Made by a program: the position numbers and the translations under genes. A stretch of 64,000 nt of DNA from Nostoc sp. HK-01 (GTDB lineage: Bacteria > Cyanobacteriota > Cyanobacteriia > Cyanobacteriales > Nostocaceae): the NCBI GenBank assembly GCA_003990705.1, contig AP018320.1, forward strand, positions 62,001-126,000, in the 5' to 3' direction. Below are positions 34,903 through 43,903 of the stretch, one piece after another. Position 1 is the stretch's first letter; every line of letters starts with the position of its first letter. The notes under the pieces were generated by a model, which was not told where the DNA came from, did not search any database, and saw nothing but the letters and a program-made list of their open reading frames with translations.

Positions 34903-36918
34903 TTAATACTTTTTATTAGCTGCTACTAAAACTTCTGCTGTTTTAAGTAAATCACTGCAAACTCTAGCCATAGAAGTATCAGCTTGTTGGAAAAAGTTTA
35001 GTTGTGAGTCCACACTTCTTTGCATAGAAATCTCAAGATGACTACGCCAAACCTGAAGGCTATCATCAAATTTTTGCGTTAGATTTCTGTATGAATTATC
35101 TACTATTTGTATTTGCTGACCAATGTTACTGGCAAGTTTTTCTATTTGTATTAGCCTTTGTGCATCATTTAATCCAGCAGCACTAACTAATTTATTAATT
35201 TGCTCAACAGATACTTGAACTTTAATCATACTTTTATCTACTTCTTGAGCCAAGTTACTACGTCTTTGAGATTCTTCTCGGAAGACTTTATCAAGATTAT
35301 TCACAACCGTAGATAATCCATCTCGTTGTTTGCCTAGTGTTCCTTCAAGTAAATTATTTTGTTGTTGAAAAAACATCTGTAGATTTGTTTGATATTCGTT
35401 TCTAAATTTTGTCAAATCATCTTCTACTGTTTGACGAGTGGCTGTCAGTGTTGTATCAATATTTTCTAAAGTAGTCAAAAGATTATTTCTTGCATTATTA
35501 ATCAATCCAGAAGCTTGTTCACCTACAGAGCTTAAAGTATTAGCTTGTTCACGAAAGGCTGTATTTGCTTGAGTCAGAATATGGATAATTCCGGTTCGAG
35601 TAGCTTGAAGTATCTGCTGTTCTACTGCTGCACGTTCTTGTAATGCTGTTTGCAATTCCTCTCGAATTCCTCGAAAGGTAGCAGCAGCTTGTACCGCACT
35701 TTCTTCAAAAGCACTTCGTTGTGCTGCCATTCCTTGGATACTTTGCTCTACGGCTCGATTAATTTCTTGTGCTGTTTGTTGCAAAACACCTTTTGTATCT
35801 GTTTGAAATTGATTGAGCGTGTATCCTAGATGATCAGCGAATACTTTGAGTTCTACTAAAGTTTCTTTTTGAAAGTTCTGAATTGTTAAAATAGAACTCG
35901 CCAAACTTTGAGATATGCCACCCAATTCCCTATGTAGTGTCAGAACAGCTTCAGACGCTTGTTGAGTTAACTCTGCACTTTTATCTAATCTATCTGCTAT
36001 GGGTTCAAGTACCTGAACTCGCATATCTTTGATCAGTTCTTCTAAAACTCTTTGCTCTTGATTTTCTTGGAGTTCGCGCAGTTGTTTCTGCTCTTGGAAA
36101 ATTGCTTCTAAGGCTGGAAATATTTGCTGACGCACAGCTAGTCCAATAGCTTGGGCTGATAATTGATTTAATCCAGCGAACTGTTCTGCTATGCCTTTAC
36201 TCACAGCTTGACCAATATCTTCCGCATTTAGATGCTTTATCCCAGTCAAGTTTTTCGCTACAAGATTAAGCGCTTCTGCTACTTCAAGGTTAGTGTTATC
36301 TGTCGTTTTTGAAGTTGCGATCGCCTTTAACTTCTGACGCAAACTATCACGCCGTTTTTGTTTTAGCGAATCACATCCAAACAATATTAAAGTAAATAAA
36401 CTACCAGAACCAAGCCCCATTAAAGAAGTAGAGAAAGCTGTTTTCATTCCTTCCAGTAGCTCTTTACTGGCATTCATCAGTTCTTTGGGATTTTCTGTAG
36501 ATAAATTAATTCCTTGAAGTCCCTGTTGTATACCGTAAAATGTTCCTAAAACGCCTATAGCAGTACACAAGGTTATAACAAAGCGTAAGGAAGATCGAGG
36601 TATTGGTTGTGTTAGAACAGATGGGTATTTTATGATTACAAATTTACCATCATTTTGAGCTTTTTGCTTAATTATGCTTTCATTATCGGTTCCTAAATGC
36701 TCTTTTAACCAATTGCTAACTTTGCCTAAATTTACCTTTTTCCCTTTTTTCAAATTATCCAAAAGCTTAATAGATGCTTCTGTCATCCCACACTCTGAAC
36801 ACCAATACTGCCATAACGTGTAAAGTTCAACAATAATTGCGACTACCAACACAAAAGCAGTTGCCCAATGGAACGGATCATTATCCCAAATTATGTCCCA
36901 AACTGTTGCTATATCCAT
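34903..36918 (-). CDS. zorA: ZorA: MotA-like membrane protein with long coiled-coil tail
   Basis: 671 residues. Membrane helices lie near residues 17-37 (HWATAFVLVVAIIVELYTLW), 107-127 (LRFVITLCTAIGVLGTFYGI) and 160-180 (FSTSLMGLGSGSLFTLILFG); the last two match the MotA/TolQ/ExbB core. From about 230 to the end the protein is a long Gln/Glu/Leu-rich coiled coil, the cytoplasmic tail typical of ZorA. It partners with ZorB. The upstream small gene ends 16 bases before its start. Confidence 0.9.
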   Translation of the reverse strand: MDIATVWDIIWDNDPFHWATAFVLVVAIIVELYTLWQYWCSECGMTEASIKLLDNLKKGKKVNLGKVSNWLKEHLGTDNESIIKQKAQNDGKFVIIKYPSVLTQPIPRSSLRFVITLCTAIGVLGTFYGIQQGLQGINLSTENPKELMNASKELLEGMKTAFSTSLMGLGSGSLFTLILFGCDSLKQKRRDSLRQKLKAIATSKTTDNTNLEVAEALNLVAKNLTGIKHLNAEDIGQAVSKGIAEQFAGLNQLSAQAIGLAVRQQIFPALEAIFQEQKQLRELQENQEQRVLEELIKDMRVQVLEPIADRLDKSAELTQQASEAVLTLHRELGGISQSLASSILTIQNFQKETLVELKVFADHLGYTLNQFQTDTKGVLQQTAQEINRAVEQSIQGMAAQRSAFEESAVQAAATFRGIREELQTALQERAAVEQQILQATRTGIIHILTQANTAFREQANTLSSVGEQASGLINNARNNLLTTLENIDTTLTATRQTVEDDLTKFRNEYQTNLQMFFQQQNNLLEGTLGKQRDGLSTVVNNLDKVFREESQRRSNLAQEVDKSMIKVQVSVEQINKLVSAAGLNDAQRLIQIEKLASNIGQQIQIVDNSYRNLTQKFDDSLQVWRSHLEISMQRSVDSQLNFFQQADTSMARVCSDLLKTAEVLVAANKKY

Positions 36919-36934
36919 GTTGCACCCTTTTTAT

Positions 36935-37405
36935 TTATCTTGGTATCTTTTTGAATCGTTCTAATTCTTGATTTGCAAAAACTTCTTGAGCTATCCGTAT
37001 GGGCAGATGTTCTGCATACAATCGTTCCCCTATTGGTGTTCTGAGGCATAAGCTATACAGCTGTTCACCCTCTGCTTCCTTATCCTCAATGAGATAAACC
37101 TGTTCTGGTGCATAGCTTCGTAGCAAACAAATCTGTAGTGAAGTTTTTAAATCCCGCGAAGAAATAGATATAGGGGAATCTTGCCCAAATAGTTCACAAG
37201 CTACTTTCCAAGCATGATTAACTGCCACAATCTCCATAACCAACTTCTCAACAGAGGGGTATAACAGTTCATCTGTTTCATCCATCAATTCGTTTACCCT
37301 GATTTTTTGAGCTTCAACAGGTTTATTTTTCCCATTTTCAAGAATATATTTGAACAAATTCAGTAAGTATCTGCGAAGGAGTGCAAAAGTTGATATAGAC
37401 TGCAA
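36935..37405 (-). CDS. First gene of the Zorya-like block, unknown
   Basis: 156 residues, soluble, basic N-terminus (MQSISTFALLRRYLLNLFKY), then helical with a long acidic middle. It has no recognisable catalytic motif. It lies 16 bases upstream of zorA, so it is probably co-transcribed. It is not one of the standard Zorya genes I know, and could be a regulator or an accessory subunit. Confidence 0.65.
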   Translation of the reverse strand: MQSISTFALLRRYLLNLFKYILENGKNKPVEAQKIRVNELMDETDELLYPSVEKLVMEIVAVNHAWKVACELFGQDSPISISSRDLKTSLQICLLRSYAPEQVYLIEDKEAEGEQLYSLCLRTPIGERLYAEHLPIRIAQEVFANQELERFKKIPR

Positions 37406-37439
37406 CGTGACTTTGAGTATATGTCTTAGCTAATGGCAG

Positions 37440-38002
37440 GATATACTTGCTGCTAATGAGTTAAAATTTGTCGAGCCTCAAGAACAGCAGATTGTCTACA
37501 CCAACTTTGAGGATGAGCTAGGGGAGATTGTCGAGACTGACGTACTCACAAAACAAACCTAGAACGGCAAAACTAACTTGAGAGGTGAAACGAAAGGCTT
37601 AATTGCGTTTGCACGAAAGAAAATCAAAAACGATTTTTCTACGTTTCCAAAATATCTCTAGCAAGTTTTACCACATTAGAAACAAACAGGTTTTAGTCCT
37701 TACCAGTACCGCAAGAAAGTAGAGGCGTACATCCGGGAGCATGAGAATCATATTGCGATCGCCAAACTCAAGCGCAACATTCCACTGACTGATGCCGATC
37801 TATTGTCTTTAGAAGAACTGCTTTTCAATGCCGAAGCAGTTGAAAGCCGAGAGAGGTTTGAGGAAGTCTGCGGGAAAAACCTCAATCTCAAGCTGTTCAT
37901 TCGTCAGTTGGTTGGTTTGGACAGAAATGCTGCAAAGGAAGCATTTGGTAGATATTTGGAGGGCAGTAGTTTCAATGCTACTCAGATTTGCTTTAGTGGT
38001 TA
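37440..38002 (+). pseudogene. hsdR: Decayed type I restriction hsdR 3' end
   Basis: The first part reads ELKFVEPQEQQIVYTNFEDE and stops at 37560-37562, continues in frame (GETKGLIAFARKKIKNDF) to another stop, and resumes as KVEAYIRE...LLSLEELLFNAE. It ends TQICFSG. This is the C-terminal region of an EcoEI-type HsdR. The last third is nearly identical to the remnants at 43.43 and 58.34 kb. The LIIDYLTQNG part is lost. Not functional. Confidence 0.8.
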
Positions 38003-38080
38003 AGTTCTTCCTAACTGTGCTTGTGTCTTTGTCAAAATTTTGAGATATTAAGTTGAAAAAATTAATTCAGATAAAAAATT

Positions 38081-38311
38081 ATGGCAACCCAGCAAGAACT
38101 TCAATCTCTTTTTAATACCTTAGATACCGATCAAGATGGCAAAATTTCTATAAATGAGCTTTTTTTTAGCCCTGGCTTAAGCGCAATCATCTCAGCCGAA
38201 ACAGGTGTCAGTAGCCCCCAGGAATTACTAGCTATGTATGGAGATAAAGACGGTAGTATCACCTTTGAAGAGTTGAAACAAGTTGTTGAGTCAGCTGGAA
38301 ATTTAAACTAG
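38081..38311 (+). CDS. Two-EF-hand calcium-binding protein
   Basis: 76 residues. The first EF-hand loop DTDQDGKISINE (residues 14-25) is complete, with acidic or oxygen ligands at 1, 3, 5 and 12. A second loop near YGDKDGSITFEE is also good. It resembles the small calcium-sensor EF-hand (CSE) protein of filamentous cyanobacteria in size and layout; that likeness is from memory. It lies between an hsdR remnant and cas6 and has no clear link to either. Confidence 0.85.
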   Translation: MATQQELQSLFNTLDTDQDGKISINELFFSPGLSAIISAETGVSSPQELLAMYGDKDGSITFEELKQVVESAGNLN

Positions 38312-38376
38312 TTGTACCCCATCTCCGCACAAGCAAGAGCAAGCACTGCCGTCCTCTGAACTACTAAGAGGCGGTT

Positions 38377-39354
38377 TTGAGTCGTGGTATATCAGCGTAC
38401 CTCCACGATGGCGAGTCAGAAAAAGCCTTTACTATTTCCGCACTGGAAGGTCAACTGTTACCTAGCGGCAAGCAACTGAAACTCGTAGCCAACCAAATCT
38501 ATCAATGGCATATCAATGCGCTATCTCAACGAGTGGCATTATTCCTCAAGCAGTGGTTGACTAATTTACCAAAAGTTATCGACTTGAGAGGCGCATCCCT
38601 GCAAATCAAACAGGTGAGTATCGCTCATGCTCCAACCACATATTCACAATTACTGCGATCGCCAATTGAAAAATCAGTAGTAGACCTGAGTTTTGTTTCA
38701 CCAACCAGTTTTCGCCGTAAAGGTCATCACTTTCCCTTGCCAGTACCAGAGAATCTATTTCACAGTTATCTACGGCGGTGGAATGATTTTTCGCAGCAGC
38801 CTGTAGAACAAGAAACATTCCTGAACTGGATTGATGAAAGCGTCATTATCCATCAGCACCGTTTGGAATCAACTAAAGTGGCAGCAGGAAAGCAAGGGTC
38901 TGTCACTGGATTTACTGGAGCCATATCCTTGGGTTTGGGCAGGGCAGCTTTGGCAAATACTGAATTTACCCAGCTATTCTACACTTTGCTCAAGTTTGCT
39001 CCCTACTGCGGGACAGGGCATAAGACAACTTTCGGCTTAGGGCAAACACGCTCTGGTTGGTTGGTAGAACAAAAGGCAGCTACAGCCGAGCAGTTGATTA
39101 CAGATATGCTGGCTCAACGGATTGAAGAACTGACCGAGATATTTACTGAGCAGCGCAAACGTAAGGGGGGTGAGCGCACCGATAGAATTGCCAGCACTTG
39201 GGCGACTGTACTGGCCCGTCGAGAACATGGGGATTCTTTAGCGGCGATCGCACTTGACTTGGGAATGAAACCTGAGACAGTGAAAACTTACGTAAAGCTG
39301 GCTCGAAAGGCTCTCAAGGGGACTAATGAGGGGGCTGTTGAAAAGCGTCAGTAG
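38377..39354 (+). CDS. cas6: CRISPR endoribonuclease Cas6, apparently N-terminally short
   Basis: 325 residues from TTG 38377; an in-frame stop lies at 38365. The match starts abruptly at AYLHDGESEKAFTISAL, which in cyanobacterial Cas6 follows about 40-50 N-terminal residues, so the start of the first RAMP domain seems lost. Later Cas6 marks are intact: SPTSFRRKGHHFPLPVPENL and the Gly-rich GTGHKTTFGLGQTR near 211-224. The last 85 residues, with an HTH-like part (DSLAAIALDLGMKPETVKTY), form the extension seen in some cyanobacterial Cas6. It would cut pre-crRNA from the array 0.9 kb downstream. No other cas gene is in the window. Confidence 0.85.
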   Translation: MSRGISAYLHDGESEKAFTISALEGQLLPSGKQLKLVANQIYQWHINALSQRVALFLKQWLTNLPKVIDLRGASLQIKQVSIAHAPTTYSQLLRSPIEKSVVDLSFVSPTSFRRKGHHFPLPVPENLFHSYLRRWNDFSQQPVEQETFLNWIDESVIIHQHRLESTKVAAGKQGSVTGFTGAISLGLGRAALANTEFTQLFYTLLKFAPYCGTGHKTTFGLGQTRSGWLVEQKAATAEQLITDMLAQRIEELTEIFTEQRKRKGGERTDRIASTWATVLARREHGDSLAAIALDLGMKPETVKTYVKLARKALKGTNEGAVEKRQ

Positions 39355-39370
39355 TTGACGTTTGATAGCT

Positions 39371-39448
39371 GTATCAGCTTGATGTTTGTCAAACCGAAGC
39401 GGAATCAAAAACCCTGGAGACTCGTCAAAATTGCCAGAACCTTGACAA
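39371..39448. repeat. Direct repeat, copy 1, left of the EVE gene
   Basis: About 78 bases beginning GTATCAGCTTGATGTTTGTC and ending CCAGAACCTTGACAA. Copy 2 lies at 40033-40111 in the same orientation with roughly 88% identity. Together they bracket the EVE-domain gene. On the minus strand both could encode PGFL.PLRFDKHQAD, perhaps an old gene fragment. Confidence 0.75.
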
Positions 39449-39519
39449 ATGGCTGCTGAAATATAGAACAAACCAAGCTAAATGGTAGATTAGAAATCCT
39501 GTGTCGATGTGTCTTGTTG

Positions 39520-39975
39520 ATGAACTATTGGCTAATGAAATCAGAACCAGATGTCTACAGTATCGCTGACCTTCAAAGGAAGGGCGAAACGGTCTGGGAT
39601 GGTGTTCGCAACTACCAAGCTCGTAATTACCTACGACAAATGCTTGTGGGAGATTTAGCGTTTTTTTATCACTCCAATACTTCCATTCCTGGGATTGCGG
39701 GGTTAATGCGCGTAGCCAAAATAGGTATTTCCGACCCAACACAGTTTCAGCCAGACAGCAAATACTACGATCCAAAATCAACACTTGAATCACCACGTTG
39801 GCAGACAGTTGTAGTAGAGTTCGTGGAAACTTTCGAGCAGCCCATCTTGCTTTCAACCCTCAAAGAAAAATTTAGCCCTGAAGAATTAACAGTAGTCAGA
39901 ACAGGAAATCGGTTATCAGTAATGCCTGTGAGTGCAGCAGTGGCTCAGAAAATTCTGGGGATAAAAAAGGGCTAA
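39520..39975 (+). CDS. EVE-domain protein
   Basis: 151 residues, full length for a stand-alone EVE domain. Start at the ATG 39520 (MNYWLMKSEPDVYSIADL), not the TTG codons before it. Typical motifs: WDGVRNYQARNYLR, VGDLAFFYHSN, IAGLMRVAKIG, and the C-terminal LTVVRTGNRLSVMPVSAA. EVE domains bind modified bases in DNA or RNA and are often found fused to or next to restriction systems. It lies between the cas6 gene and the CRISPR array, bracketed by direct repeats. Confidence 0.93.
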   Translation: MNYWLMKSEPDVYSIADLQRKGETVWDGVRNYQARNYLRQMLVGDLAFFYHSNTSIPGIAGLMRVAKIGISDPTQFQPDSKYYDPKSTLESPRWQTVVVEFVETFEQPILLSTLKEKFSPEELTVVRTGNRLSVMPVSAAVAQKILGIKKG

Positions 39976-40032
39976 ATGTGGCTATAGTCAAAGAAATACT
40001 CGACAAACCTAAGTAATAGGCGTATCATGATT

Positions 40033-40111
40033 GTATCAGCTTGATGTTTGTCAAACCGAAGTGGGGTCAAAAACCCTGGGGGGTTTGCCAAAATCGCCAG
40101 AACCTTGACAA
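40033..40111. repeat. Direct repeat, copy 2, right of the EVE gene
   Basis: Matches 39371-39448 in the same orientation; differences are clustered at GTGGGGTC and GGGGGGTTTGCC. It ends about 137 bases before the first CRISPR repeat. Confidence 0.75.
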
Positions 40112-40248
40112 TATAATAATTACAGCGTTTCGATAATTCGGGAAGTTGAGAAATAGTCGCAATTAGAGCGGCTAAAATCGACCTGTTTTTGAGGTTCGTC
40201 AAATCGCTTCCCAGGAAGCTTGCCCTGTAACAGTTTCAGCATCGGGCG
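40112..40248 (+). promoter_or_regulatory. Probable CRISPR leader
   Basis: 137 bases before the first repeat, without a gene. The diverged repeats lie at the far right end, so the growing end should be here, on the cas6 side. No consensus promoter was identified. Confidence 0.5.
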
Positions 40249-41714
40249 GTTTCCAAACTCGATTACCCCGCAAGGGGACTGAAACGTCTATGGCCTGTGC
40301 CTGCAATAATCATTTCATCTTCCGTTTCCAAACTCGATTACCCCGCAAGGGGACTGAAACCCATCTAACAAACTAGACCACATTTCATCAAAAGAGTTTC
40401 CAAACTCGATTACCCCGCAAGGGGACTGAAACGTATACATCTACACGACACTCGACCCCATCATACGTTTCCAAACTCGATTACCCCGCAAGGGGACTGA
40501 AACACTATTTTTTGCAGCCGAGCGATCGCGCTCATCATTGTTTCCAAACTCGATTACCCCGCAAGGGGACTGAAACCTTGTTCTTTGGTAATGGTTTCGG
40601 TGAAATCTCCCGTGTTTCCAAACTCGATTACCCCGCAAGGGGACTGAAACACTTACTAACTCTTTTGGTGTATTCCCTGATGACTTGTTTCCAAACTCGA
40701 TTACCCCGCAAGGGGACTGAAACAGGACAGATGTCTAGTTACATTCTTGGTAACCCGAGTTTCCAAACTCGATTACCCCGCAAGGGGACTGAAACATAGC
40801 ACTAATAAATTTTAAAATCCAAAGCCGCCAAGTTTCCAAACTCGATTACCCCGCAAGGGGACTGAAACCTGGCGACTCGACACCATAGACGGCGATTTTT
40901 TCTGTTTCCAAACTCGATTACCCCGCAAGGGGACTGAAACCGAGGAACAGCGCCCACAGACAAACTACTTGACAAGAGTTTCCAAACTCGATTACCCCGC
41001 AAGGGGACTGAAACATGACTTTGTAGTAGGGTGGTACGAATATACGCGCAGTTTCCAAACTCGATTACCCCGCAAGGGGACTGAAACTACCGAATCCACC
41101 CATCCATTATCTAAAACACTCGCGTTTCCAAACTCGATTACCCCGCAAGGGGACTGAAACATTGAAAAATGACAGGAATAGCAGCCGGATAAACGTTTCC
41201 AAACTCGATTACCCCGCAAGGGGACTGAAACACCTGATTCTTCGTCCTTAGATTCTTCGGTTCTATGTTTCCAAACTCGATTACCCCGCAAGGGGACTGA
41301 AACAAGCCAGGTTTCTAGCGTGAAGTCCCCGGTAAAAACGTTTCCAAACTCGATTACCCCGCAAGGGGACTGAAACTTGTGAATCATCCGTCATGGTTGC
41401 GTTCAATGGCTTTGTTTCCAAACTCGATTACCCCGCAAGGGGACTGAAACTAATCAATCTGTCTGTCTCCTTTGATGGCAGACTTCAGAGATTCCACAAA
41501 CCATCACCCCTCACGGGGACTGAAACCTTCCTTTGGGGTCGTTTACATCGGAGATAGGGTCGGATTCCACAAACCATCACCCCTCACGGGGACTGAAACT
41601 TTCGATAGTAAAGCTATACCCTGCCTGCTGAATTTGATTCAACAAACCATCACTCCTCATGGGGAATGAAACGGTCAGTAACTAACCCAGCTACCCTCGT
41701 AAGAGGGCTGAAAC
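40249..41714 (+). CRISPR. CRISPR array: 17 identical 37-bp repeats plus 3 diverged repeats and a stub
   Basis: Repeats start at 40249, 40324, 40396, 40467, 40540, 40614, 40687, 40759, 40832, 40904, 40978, 41051, 41124, 41195, 41267, 41340 and 41414. Each is 37 bp, begins GTTTCCAAAC, has the hairpin CCCCGCAAGGGG and ends ACTGAAAC. Spacers are 34-38 bp. From 41490 the 5' half of the repeat changes: GATTCCACAAACCATCACCC at 41490 and 41563, and a further diverged copy at 41636; the GGGGACTGAAAC end is kept. A last stub ends CTGAAAC at 41714 with almost no spacer. Transcription left to right is expected, with an ACTGAAAC 5' tag. The effector type cannot be told here. Reading frames in the array are artefacts. 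Confidence 0.98.
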
Positions 41715-42035
41715 CAGCAATCACCAGCTTATCCCCTACCCGGAAACCGCCGCATCATCTCCCGTAACGCAACAGCCTCCCCATCCGGTGTATAAACCAC
41801 ATTACCCGATATCGCCAGCACATGACATCAGCAGTGACAGTATTCTTCCCTTTCACCCCACTCTCGCACGAGTTAATAAACAGGCCAGTGGGATTATCGC
41901 ACCAAGATAAGAGCGAGCGCACTGACTACATTTGCCCAATGCTTCTTAACCACCCTCAAACATGGCTCTTGGTTAAGAAGCAGCAACTATAATACTTACT
42001 AATAAAGTAACTAACGCGAGCCGGAGAACTTTAGA
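41715..42035 (-). pseudogene. Gap with a decayed plasmid-gene 3' end
   Basis: On the minus strand at about 41730-41905, NPTGLFINSC, VKGKNTVTADV and VVYTPDGEAVALREMMRRF are readable across frame changes. A related end (GEAVALAQMMWRF) is at 59.03-59.12 kb. It looks like the decayed C-terminus of a plasmid protein. The 130 bases next to the P450 stop show nothing. Confidence 0.5.
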
Positions 42036-43274
42036 TCACTTGTCAAACTCAATATATAAATACTTCAGTGTACGCATGAGTACATTTGGTAAGTACTGGT
42101 ATCCTTGTTGTGCCAAGCGGATGTTCTTCATCCGTAGCAGCAACCGTTGATAAGCGATGTGCATTTCCTTACGAGCAAGCATTGCACCCAAACAAAAATG
42201 AATACCTTGACCAAAAGATAGGTGGTTGTTTGCATTCTGCCGACCCACGTCGAAATGTTGCCCCTGCTGAAATTTTATCGGGTCGCGGTTAGCAGCATCA
42301 AAGCGAACCATCACTAAAGAGCCAGCTTTGAGAGCGATGTCTTGAAGTGTTGTATCTTGCGTTACAACTCGCCACATTCCGGCTGTTGGAGTTTCCATCC
42401 GTAAAACTTCTTCCACCAAATTCTCTAGCAAGCAAGGATCTACTTGTAGCAACGGAACCTGCTGTTGATTTTTTGTCAGTAACAGCATCCCAGCTGTTAG
42501 CGCACTAGTGACTGTCTCATTACCGGCCACTAGTATTTGCTGAATTATACTTAGTAACTCAGCCGTATCAAGTTCTCGTTCTCCCGCCACTTTTGCCTGT
42601 ACCAAGTCGGTGATTAAATCATCTTGAGGCTGTTTTTTGCGTGACTCGATGACATCATAAAAGTAATGCTGGAAAGCAACAACATCTTTAGCACACTCAA
42701 TCTCCTGCTCTCTAGAAAGTAATTGGCCTAGACGCGCAATAAAAGCATCCGACCATTGTTTAAATTTTGGCAAATCTACTTGCGGCACACCTAACTGTTG
42801 AGCAATAACTTTGACTGGTAAAGGTACGGCAAACTCACTGACGAATTCACACTTACTCTGGGCAATGAAATCGTCAATGAGTTCATCAACAATCTGCTCA
42901 ATCAAATCTTGCATTTTGTTGACACGCGCCGAGCTAAATGCTTTATTTACTAATGCTCGGAATCGCTCGTGTTCTGGTGGGTCTGCTGTGAGCAGAGTGT
43001 TTATCTGCGGCCAACCTTGAGCATAGATTTTCTGCAATTCATCATCTTGTTCTTCTTTGCCTGCCAGTAAAGTAGAAAAATTGCTGGAGAATACTTTTGT
43101 ATCCTTAAGAATTTCGCTCACCAAGTCGTAGCTGGTTACAAGAAAAAGCTTGGCATCAGATTTAGGACTCGGTAGTTCCATAATTGGTGCTTGCTCCTGT
43201 GCCAGCTTGTAAAATTCATAAGGACATACAAGCAGTTCTGGGTCAAAGAAGTTGTAATCTGACAGATGCTTCAT
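42036..43274 (-). CDS. Cytochrome P450
   Basis: 412 residues, normal for bacterial P450. The heme-binding loop FGQGIHFCLGAMLAR has its Cys near residue 360. The I-helix oxygen-activation motif AGNETVTSAL is near 249, and EEVLR gives the ExxR pair. TADPPEHERFRALVNKAFS is a classic B-C region. It hydroxylates or epoxidises some small molecule; the substrate is not predictable. It stands on a plasmid near a LuxR regulator, a MAPEG protein and a methyltransferase, possibly one metabolic cargo set. No ferredoxin or reductase gene is nearby. Confidence 0.96.
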   Translation of the reverse strand: MKHLSDYNFFDPELLVCPYEFYKLAQEQAPIMELPSPKSDAKLFLVTSYDLVSEILKDTKVFSSNFSTLLAGKEEQDDELQKIYAQGWPQINTLLTADPPEHERFRALVNKAFSSARVNKMQDLIEQIVDELIDDFIAQSKCEFVSEFAVPLPVKVIAQQLGVPQVDLPKFKQWSDAFIARLGQLLSREQEIECAKDVVAFQHYFYDVIESRKKQPQDDLITDLVQAKVAGERELDTAELLSIIQQILVAGNETVTSALTAGMLLLTKNQQQVPLLQVDPCLLENLVEEVLRMETPTAGMWRVVTQDTTLQDIALKAGSLVMVRFDAANRDPIKFQQGQHFDVGRQNANNHLSFGQGIHFCLGAMLARKEMHIAYQRLLLRMKNIRLAQQGYQYLPNVLMRTLKYLYIEFDK

Positions 43275-43428
43275 GCTTTTTCTGATGGCTAGTGAGAATT
43301 AGCTTTGAGTCAAAACAATTCAAGAAAGGGTCGCTGTCAAGTCAGAAATATCATAACAGGTTAGGGCAACCTCTAAAGCTTGACCTATAGTTACTTGACA
43401 TCTTTGCGATCCTATCTTTTACCAAGTG

Positions 43429-43809
43429 CGATCACTCCTCCTTAAACGCAACATCCCCCTGACCAATGCAGATTTAGTATCCCTAGAAGAACTGCTGTTC
43501 AACGCCGAAGCCATTGAAAGCCGGGAGAGATTTGAGGAAGTCTGCGGGAAGAACCTCAACCTCAAGCTGTTCATCCGTCAGTTGGTTGGTTTAGACAGGA
43601 ATGCAGCGAAACAAGCATTTGGGAAATATTTGGAGGGCAGTAGTTTCAATGCTACTCAGATTCGCTTTGTGGAAATTATCATTGATTACCTGACACAAAA
43701 CGGAGTCATGAATGCAGGCTTACTCTATGAACCGCCATTCACCGATCTGCACTACGAAGGATTAGATGGAGTTTTGGAAGTGACGATGCTGACGGGATTG
43801 TTTCAATAG
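43429..43809 (+). pseudogene. hsdR: HsdR C-terminal fragment, copy 2
   Basis: Reads LLKRNIPLTNADLVSLEELL, FEEVCGKNLNLKLFIRQLVG, ATQIRFVEIIIDYLTQNGVM, LLYEPPFTDLHYEGLDG, the EcoEI-type HsdR C-terminal domain. Compared with the copy at 58.34 kb it carries a one-base change of frame after LDGV, so it ends early (TMLTGLFQ). The rest of hsdR is absent. Not expected to function. Confidence 0.8.
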
Positions 43810-43903
43810 TGCGGTCATTCAATGAGACTGTTGGGGTCGCGTGAGGGCTGGTGGTGGGCAGTGGGGGTACAATTTGGTTAGATCCATATTTTCTCCGGCA
43901 AGG

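Noticed and set aside
40441-41387. Reading frames of 60-130 codons with repeated peptide blocks
   Set aside because: They are produced by the CRISPR repeats read in both directions, not genes.
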